NCBI GenBank assembly: GCA_037367355.1
Contig: CM074702.1
Span: 2,294,001-2,358,000 of the forward strand
Direction of reading: 5' to 3'
Length of the DNA stretch: 64,000 nt
Origin: Neoscytalidium dimidiatum
Lineage: Eukaryota > Ascomycota > Dothideomycetes > Botryosphaeriales > Botryosphaeriaceae
Shown here: in pieces, positions 57,940-64,000 of the stretch
Layout: every line of letters begins with the position of its first letter
How positions within the stretch are numbered: position 1 is the first letter of the stretch
Translations under genes and position numbers: made by a program
Notes under the pieces: generated by a model
What the model saw: only the letters and a program-made list of their open reading frames with translations
Database searches by the model: none
What the model was told of the DNA's origin: nothing

Positions 57940-59110
57940 ATGCTCTCCCGCCAAGTCCTGAACGCTTCCCGCGTCGCTTCCAAGCGCGTCATCGCTCCCG
58001 CCACCCAGACCGTGCGCACCTTCAAGACGGTCCAGCAGCAGCAGAATGCCGAAGAGATCAAGGCTGGCAAGGTCCTTACCGTCACCTACAAGGATGGCGT
58101 CAGGCAAGAGGTTGAGATTCCCGTTGAGCAGCAGAACTCCGGCCCCGTCGCCCCGCCCGGCGCCGACGAGAAGAAGCCCGCCATCCCGCTGAAGCCCAGC
58201 GTTCTGGACCAGCTGAACCCCACCATGGCCAAGTTCACCCTCCCCGGCAAGGTCGCCGTCGTCACTGGGTAAGTTCCGTCTGCTGTCATCCTCACCAATT
58301 GCTCCGATTCTGACAATTTGGCAGTGGTGGCCGTGGTCTCGGCTTCAACATGGCCCAGGCTCTCTCTGAGGTTGGTGTCCGTGGCATTGCCATCATGGAC
58401 GTCCAGAAGCAGCTCGGCGAGGAGGCTGCCCGTGAGCTCTCCGAGCAGACCGGCGTCGACGTCCGCTTCTACCAGGTCGATGTCCGTGACGGCGGTGCCA
58501 TCAACCAGGCCGTCGGCGACATTGTCGACCACTTCGGCTCCATTGACGTTCTCCTGAACGCCGCCGGTATCGCCGAGTAAGTTAACCTGGCCTCTTGTCA
58601 ACAAGGCGTCCATTCGCTGACGATTAGCACAGCTCCAACATCAAGGCTGAGACCTACGACCCCGAGATGTTCCGCCGCCTGATTGACATCAACCTCACTG
58701 GTTCCTTCCTCGTCGCCCAGGCCGTCGGCAAGCAGATGATCAAGGCCAAGAACGGTGGCAGCATCATCTTCGTGGCCTCCATGTCCGGCACCATCGTCAA
58801 CTACCCCCAGGAGCAGTCCTGCTACAACGCCTCCAAGGCCGGTGTCATCCAGCTGACTAAGTCGCTCGCCACCGAGTGGGCCCGCCACGGCATCCGCGTC
58901 AACTCCATCTCTCCCGGCTACATGGACACCGCCCTCAACCGTGTGCCCGCCCTCGATGCCCAGAAGAAGATCTGGATCGAGAACACCCCTCAGAAGCGCC
59001 TCGGCGCCGTCGACGACCTCAACAACCTGGCCGTCTACCTGGCCTCGCCCGCCTCTGCCTTCATGACCGGCTCCAACTGCATCATCGACGGTGGCTACAC
59101 CCTGTGGTAA
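57940..59110 (+). CDS. Mitochondrially targeted short-chain dehydrogenase
   Basis: Classical SDR of 352 aa from three exons (57940-58268, 58325-58576, 58633-59110). The first 30 residues (MLSRQVLNASRVASKRVIAP) are Arg/Ser/Ala-rich without acidic residues, a typical mitochondrial presequence. A linker of about 70 residues (Gln-, Lys- and Pro-rich) then leads to the Rossmann fold: VTGGGRGLGFNMA, DVQ after strand 2, NAAGIAD, FVASMSGTIVN, catalytic Tyr/Lys in SCYNASKAGVIQL, and MTGSNCIIDGGYTLW at the end. The body resembles fungal D-arabinitol/sorbose/mannitol-type reductases, like the SDR at 29489. The intron splits the coenzyme motif (GG/T). Codon use is strongly biased to C-ending codons, as in highly expressed genes. 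Confidence 0.9.
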
Positions 59111-60486
59111 GCGCTAGTGAGGTTTGTTTCTAGTCACGATACACACCTTCCACTATTCGCTTGATACCCCGATGCTGCTAGTTTTGTGAGTCGCGGCGAC
59201 TTTTGCGGTTCGGCTTTTCTTATTTTGCGTTGCAATGTCATTACCTGAGTGGGTTCGGACTGCTACTTTGATTACGTTTGTCTCCCGGGTTTCATAACAT
59301 GCAAATGTCGGTTTTTACATGGGGATAGACGAGACTTCTGAGACATACGGCGGGGAGGGCAGATCTTGCTGGCATTCGCAAGCGTTGGCGTTATTTATTT
59401 TGACCTGGTGCAACCAATAAGACGGCGGGAAAGGAAATCCATACTCGGTCGATTGTTCCTGTTTAGACTTGGGTGGGATATTAGAAAGTCGGTTTCTTCT
59501 CTTGAGCAGTCTTCTTACAGGTGTTTTGTGCACTGTTGGGCCGGATTATAGCCCTTCCTAATTAGAAGCGATTGGAGAGGAAGTGGAGAATCAAAAGTTT
59601 TTTGGAACCTTCAACACCTTCACCTCTGACTGTCTGGGGATATCACTTCATCTGAGCAGCCTTCTTTCTGTCACGAATTTGGTCCGCTGAATACGGTAGG
59701 TGATTCTCTATGTCTGAGAAGTATTCTAGGACTGATAGATACTGTTCTCAGGACTCTGGGTCGAAGTGTTTACCGGTGACATCACCTGAACAGCAGCATA
59801 TCCAACGTCTTCAGATCTGGAAACTTGCGTCAAAAGCTCGTGCCAGCAACTGGCAAGCCGAGAGCAGTCGTTTATATATAGATCTCGAGTCGTATATTGT
59901 ATCATTCAGGCTAGACCCCAAACGGCCGCGCAGTAAGCCCGTCTCATTTGGGCTGGGGGTCTCCGAAAAGACCCGGGCCAGATGTGAGGCGCGAATGATC
60001 GTCGTTGCCGTTATCGTGAAGTAGTGTGTCTCGTCTCTGACGGGTGGGTCCCCACCTCTGGCACCTTCTCACGCCTGGCCCCAGCCACCTTTTCCCAGCA
60101 ACCGTGGCTGCGGGATGAACCTTGGTCCCCACTTCACGATCTTGCCCCGAGCGTCTTTGGCCCTTCCCGCTTTCCCGCTTCCCGCCGACGCACGCCGCTC
60201 TCCCGCCCTCCCGCCGCCCCTGGTGCCCTTCGCCGCGGCGGCGGGAGGGGAAAAAAAAAAAAAGCACTGGCCAATCGTTCTCTTATGCCCTTCTCCCTTC
60301 CCCGGTTTCTTCCACTGTCTTGGCAAAACACGTGCCCGCCGCTTGCCTTCCAACACTAGCCACACAACCACCTTATCTCCACCTCTTTACAGGTTTTCGC
60401 CCGTCCCTTTCGTCGTCTCACCTCTAGATCCAGACCTCCTTCACCCGTTCCCCCTCCAGAATGGCAGAAAAAGCACGGCCCACACC
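59111..60486. other. 3' spacer between convergent SDR genes
   Basis: About 1.4 kb between two convergent stops. 59130-59930 is AT-rich; 60060-60260 is C-rich and ends in an A-run (60250-60263). No gene recognised. Confidence 0.5.
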
Positions 60487-61401
60487 TCACAGCTTACTCT
60501 CGGCCCGCTCCCTCCTCCTCGCCTCCTCCTCCGCCCTCCTCGCAAATGCGACGTTCCTCTCCCTGTACACGCGATCCCACAGCGCGGCGACCTCGGGCCC
60601 CACGGCGGCCTGCGCCCTGCGCGGCCGCGGCTCCTCCGCGAACAGCACGTCGCGCCCGACCGCCTCGACGACGGCGCCGTTGCGCGGCGCGCGGCCGGGC
60701 GCGCCCTCGAGCAGCTCGTCGTAGGCGCGCATCATGGTGGCCATGGGCGTCTTGGCGTGCTCCGGGTACGCCTCCATGAGGCCCGGCGGCGCGAGCGCCG
60801 TCGGCACCATGTCCGGGCAGACGGCGGAGACGGCGAAGCGGCCGCGCTCGGCGGCCTGCGGGGCGAGCGCGCGCACCAGGCCGACCAGCGCGTGCTTGGT
60901 CGCCGTGTACTGCGGGACGGCGGGCAGGCTGTAGAGGCCCGCGGCGGAGGCGGTGACGACGACGGCGCCGCCGGGGAGGGGCTTGTGCGGCGGGGAGGGG
61001 ATGGAGGCGTAGTGCGCGAAGAGCTTGATGCCGGCGTAGACGGCGAGGAGGTTGACGGAGAAGGTGGCAGTGTTGGGTTCGGTGGGCGGTGGGGTGGTGG
61101 CCGTGATGGTGGGGGGCAGGGCGCGGAAGATGCAGTCGCGGTCGTCGATGCCGGCGTTGAGGGCGGCGACGTCGAGGCGCTTGCGCCAGGCGTGGGCGCG
61201 GGCGAAGGCGGCGGACTGGGAGGGCCAGGAGGAGACGTCGGTGCGGATGAAGAGAGTGCGGGTCGGGGGGAGGGAGGCGCTGGCGGGAGGGGGGTTGAGG
61301 TCGAGGAGGACGACGTCGTAGTTTTTGGTGAGTAGATGTTGGGTTAGGGCGAGGCCGATGCCGGAGGAGGCACCGGTAATGATTGCTACGGGGTTGCTCA
61401 T
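60487..61401 (-). CDS. Short-chain dehydrogenase, 15-PGDH-like
   Basis: Intronless SDR of 304 aa, counted from the Met at 61401 (MSNPVAIITGASSGIG). Motifs: TGASSGIG coenzyme loop (residues 9-16), LLDLN after strand 2 (Asp, so NAD is likely), a LNAGI motif, FSVNLLAVYAGIKLF, and catalytic Tyr/Lys in PQYTATKHALVGL. The tail is Arg/Glu/Ala-rich. It looks like the fungal group annotated as 15-hydroxyprostaglandin dehydrogenase-like; the substrate is unknown. An in-frame Met at 61440 would add 13 residues and delay the Rossmann motif, so I prefer 61401. It is divergent from LSB3. Confidence 0.88.
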   Translation of the reverse strand: MSNPVAIITGASSGIGLALTQHLLTKNYDVVLLDLNPPPASASLPPTRTLFIRTDVSSWPSQSAAFARAHAWRKRLDVAALNAGIDDRDCIFRALPPTITATTPPPTEPNTATFSVNLLAVYAGIKLFAHYASIPSPPHKPLPGGAVVVTASAAGLYSLPAVPQYTATKHALVGLVRALAPQAAERGRFAVSAVCPDMVPTALAPPGLMEAYPEHAKTPMATMMRAYDELLEGAPGRAPRNGAVVEAVGRDVLFAEEPRPRRAQAAVGPEVAALWDRVYRERNVAFARRAEEEARRRERAESKL

Positions 61402-62367
61402 GGTGGGAATGGAGGTTGGTGAGGGATGTGCTGAGGTCAAGACTGGGCTGGACAGACTGCAGTTGGAAATAGAGTACGATAGATGATGAGAGTAAGAGAG
61501 ATGATTACGATGATGCTAGAATCGAAAGTCGGCAAGCTTGAGATCCGTAGGGGATTTTCCTCGCCCGCCAATGCGCCAGAATGAAAAGGTTAGTCCTGCA
61601 AGAGATGTCGGGGAGCGTTTAAGAGTACATGTCGGCAGTTGAGAAGATGTCGGAGCCAGATTTATTCGAAGTCCCGATGCCGGTGCCGCCGTGCTTCCCC
61701 GCACATGCGGTGGGCGCACACGCGGGGTAAGGTAAGGGTGTCAAGCCTCATGTGGCATGGGAGGCGACGGTGAGGCGCCGTGTAGTTCACGAGACGCACG
61801 CGGTGGACGCGACTTGGTGCCTGAGGCTGAAGCGGGCAGCAGTCGCTGCCGTGACGGTGACGAAAGGCAATAATGTTTTAATTGCTCGGGTCCCGGAACT
61901 GCGCCTCAGCTAGCTGCTCGCCCGCTAGCGAGCCCAGGTCGCGCCACTCACGCAAGGCTGCCAGGCGGCCGGGAAAAAGTTTCAAGCCCCATCCTCGCGC
62001 CGCAGAGGCTGTTTGACGCGTCGTTCGCGGGGGAGGCAAACTCCACGCGTGCGTGAGCAACTCGCAGGCGACAGCGCGTTGGCAGGCAGGCGGCGGGCGT
62101 TCGGCGATGATGATGCTGCGGGCGCGGCGCCATGGCTCTGTCGGCAGCCCAAGCCGCTCCGCGCGCAGCCGGGAATCGCGGCCTTTTTGGGGCTTTGCGG
62201 TGCTGATGACTGGCGCTGGCACTGGCACTGGCACTGGCACTGGCACAGGCACAGCATCCTCCCAGCTGCCCAGCCGCTCGCTCGCCATCCGCAACACCTC
62301 CCTCACCTCCCCATCTTCTACCTCTCGTCCGCAGTGATACCCGCAGCCGCCCTGCACCCGCTCTGCC
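61402..62367. other. Divergent promoter region SDR/LSB3 with hexanucleotide repeat
   Basis: About 970 bases between divergent ATGs. Contains a (TGGCAC)n tract at 62211-62253 about 115-155 bases before the LSB3 ATG, followed by a pyrimidine-rich leader. No gene seen. Confidence 0.55.
62211..62253. repeat. Hexanucleotide repeat (TGGCAC)n
   Basis: About five perfect copies, flanked by variant units (TGGCGC and AGGCAC), in the leader or promoter of LSB3. Confidence 0.8.
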
Positions 62368-63866
62368 ATGCCTCTCGGAATCCACAACCCTCTGCCCTCG
62401 TCCGTCGGGAGTCAGTGCCCCTCCCCTCCAGCCGCCGGCCCGCTGCCTGGCGATCAATGACGTTGCTGACTGAAATATCCTCCCCCAGGCGAAATCAAGA
62501 AGACGGGCAAAATCCTCGCCTCCTTCGTCGACCCGCGGCAAGCCTTTGGCCCGGACAAGATCATTCCCCCGCAGATTCTCGCCAATGCTAAAGTATGTCG
62601 CCGCCCGTCCCCGCGTCTTCCGTTCCCTCGCCCCAAGTGTTTCGCTCCACTTCCGCCGGTCCCGCCGAGATAACCACACAATGAGCTGACATGGTGTTTT
62701 GCGCCCAGGGTCTTGCTATCTTGACAGTCTTCAAGGCCGGCTTCCTCGGTTCCGGTCGTTTTGGCTCTGGTATCGTCGTCGCTCGCCTTCCCGACGGCGG
62801 CTGGTCTGCGCCCTCTGCCATCGGCACCGTCGGTGGCGGTTTCGGCGGCCAGATTGGCTTCGAGCTGACAGACTTCGTCTTCATTCTCAACGACGCCGCC
62901 GCTGTTAGGACCTTTGCCCAGGCGGGTTCGCTGACGCTGGGAGGCAATGTCTCGATTGCAGCTGGTCCGGTTGGTCGCAATGCCGAAGCCGCTGGCGCCG
63001 CGAGCTTGAGGAGCGTGGCTGGCGTCTTTGCCTACTCCAAGACCAAGGGTCTGTTTGCTGGTGTCAGTCTGGAGGGCAGCGTCCTCATCGAGCGTCGCGA
63101 CGCCAATGAGAAGCTCTACGGCAGGAGGGTTACTGCCCGAGAGCTGCTACAGGGCAACGTTCCCGTCCCGCCTGCTGCAGACCCGCTGATGCGCGTCTTG
63201 AACTCGCGCATCTTTTCCGGCGCTGCCGCTGGCGCTACTGCCAGCGATGCCATGTACAATGATATGCCGGTCTATGACGACTCGCATGAGGACGTTGTCT
63301 GGCAGGGCCGCCGCGGCTCCGCAATGGGCGAGGGCGTCCGCTCTAACCGTACTGGTTCGACGTTTGGCGATGACTATGAATATCGTGATCGCCCGTCTCG
63401 TGCGAGTACCTGGGCGGACGATATCTATGATAGGACTCCTGCTCAGGGTAACGGCAACGGAATCAACCGCTCATTCTCCACTCGCGCCAACCCGACTGAG
63501 ACGTTTGACAATATTGAGAGGCGGTCGCGTGGCTTCAGCGGCGATTACTCGTACAGCGACAAGCCGAAGGCTGGGCCTGGAAGGCCCACTGCGCCCAAGC
63601 CGCAGTTCGGCGCCGCGAAGAGGGCTTCGCTAGCCCCCAACCAGGCGATTGCGAAGTTCACGTTCGAGGCAGACCAGCCGGGTGATTTGGGCTTCAAGAA
63701 GGGCGAAGTGATTACGATCCTGAAGAAGACAGAAAACGACACGGATTGGTGGACTGGCAGAATTGGTGATAGGGAGGGCATCTTCCCAAGGTGAGTACTT
63801 CGTGTTGGTGTTGAAAGAAGATGCATGTCTAAGATTTGGTGTAGCAACTATGTCGAGCTGGTTTAA
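62368..63866 (+). CDS. LSB3: Actin-patch protein LSB3/YSC84 (YSC84 + SH3 domains)
   Basis: Binds actin and Las17/WASP-type partners at endocytic patches. Four exons (62368-62410, 62489-62592, 62709-63790, 63845-63866) give 416 aa. The N-terminus MPLGIHNPLPSSVGSEIKKTGKIL matches the family when the first donor is A/GTCAGT. The YSC84 (SYLF) domain spans about 15-240 with KGLAILTVFKAGFLGSGRFGSG, GGQIGFELTDFVFILND and GNVSIAAGPVGRNAEA. A disordered Tyr/Arg/Asp-rich linker (about 240-350) holds PGRPTAPKP. The C-terminal SH3 domain (about 360-416) has ALYDY-equivalent AKFTFEADQPGDLGFKKGEVI, DWWTGRIGDREGIFP and SNYVELV at the end. The last 22 nt are in their own exon after a short intron. Confidence 0.93.
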
Positions 63867-64000
63867 GCTTCACATTCCTGGTCCACACACACCTAGGTTT
63901 CTGACGCCACCCCTGCGTCAAATGAGCTCATCCCTGAGCTCTGCAAGCTGTTTGGATCTTGGCTTGCCTTTTCTATGTGTCAAGGCTCAAGCGCGCTCGG
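63867..64000. other. 3' flank of LSB3
   Basis: Downstream sequence up to the window edge; no feature recognised. Confidence 0.5.

Noticed and set aside
60115..61335. Plus-strand open frame of 406 aa
   Set aside because: Antisense to the SDR at 60487-61401, which carries the full SDR motif set; the frame is Gly/Arg/Val-rich noise.
62411..62488. A possible fourth GC-AG intron in LSB3 (donor after CAGT)
   Set aside because: A GT donor (A/GTCAGT) four bases earlier is in phase and gives SSVGSEIKKTGKIL, the better family match.
1..64000. CRISPR arrays, bacterial operons, tRNA or rRNA genes
   Set aside because: The genes are spliced eukaryotic ones, no spaced direct repeats were seen, and I found no convincing tRNA A/B boxes or rRNA cores by eye; a dedicated tRNA scan would settle the tRNA point.

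Overview
The window looks like nuclear chromosome DNA of a filamentous ascomycete (Pezizomycotina). The genes are dense and carry short spliceosomal introns of roughly 45-230 nt. Two regulators have Zn2Cys6 domains, one protein joins a YSC84 domain to an SH3 domain, and one is a membrane-anchored GH5 exo-glucanase of the exgD type. A Dothideomycete is my best guess, but the sequence does not fix the genus. I found 19 protein-coding genes that read through and one decayed gene. I saw no rRNA, tRNA, CRISPR array or intact transposon. For 18 of the 19 gene models I joined the exons by hand and the summed exon length is a multiple of three; the remaining one (exgD) is a single open frame.

Layout, left to right. 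0.2-2.9 kb: exgD (-). 4.2-5.8 kb: NMN adenylyltransferase (-), very intron-rich. 7.5-13.3 kb: UFD4/TRIP12-type HECT ubiquitin ligase (+). 15.3-16.2 kb: remnant of a lectin-like membrane protein gene (+). 16.7-18.9 kb: AidB-like acyl-CoA dehydrogenase (+). 19.1-21.2 kb: secreted serine carboxypeptidase S10 (-). 22.8-23.8 kb: short-chain dehydrogenase (SDR, -). 25.8-33.7 kb: STL1-like sugar transporter (-), sugar-reductase-type SDR (+) and a Zn2Cys6 regulator (+), possibly one sugar or polyol module. 34.1-38.7 kb: a divergent pair encoding a biotin carboxylase/biotin carrier subunit (-) and a carboxyltransferase subunit (+), which together form a biotin-dependent acyl-CoA carboxylase of unknown substrate. 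38.8-45.6 kb: a divergent pair of a large AAA+ ATPase (-) and a STAND/NLR-like protein with a degenerate nucleotide-binding site (+). 45.8-51.0 kb: DHA2-type drug/H+ antiporter (-) divergent from a Zn2Cys6/Fungal_trans regulator (+). 51.4-52.3 kb: conserved small membrane-anchored, probably mitochondrial, protein (-). 52.3-57.9 kb: a 5.6 kb stretch with no gene I can support. 57.9-61.4 kb: an SDR with a mitochondrial presequence (+) and a second SDR (-). 62.4-63.9 kb: LSB3/YSC84 actin-patch SH3 protein (+).

The features that stand out are: three likely GC-AG introns among 53 inferred introns; two consecutive micro-exons of 18 and 17 nt in the NMNAT gene; homopolymer-encoding trinucleotide repeats inside enzyme domains; the orphan acyl-CoA carboxylase pair with an altered biotin-acceptor motif; and the AAA+/STAND divergent pair. 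Most intergenic stretches carry only promoter-like pyrimidine tracts and simple repeats.
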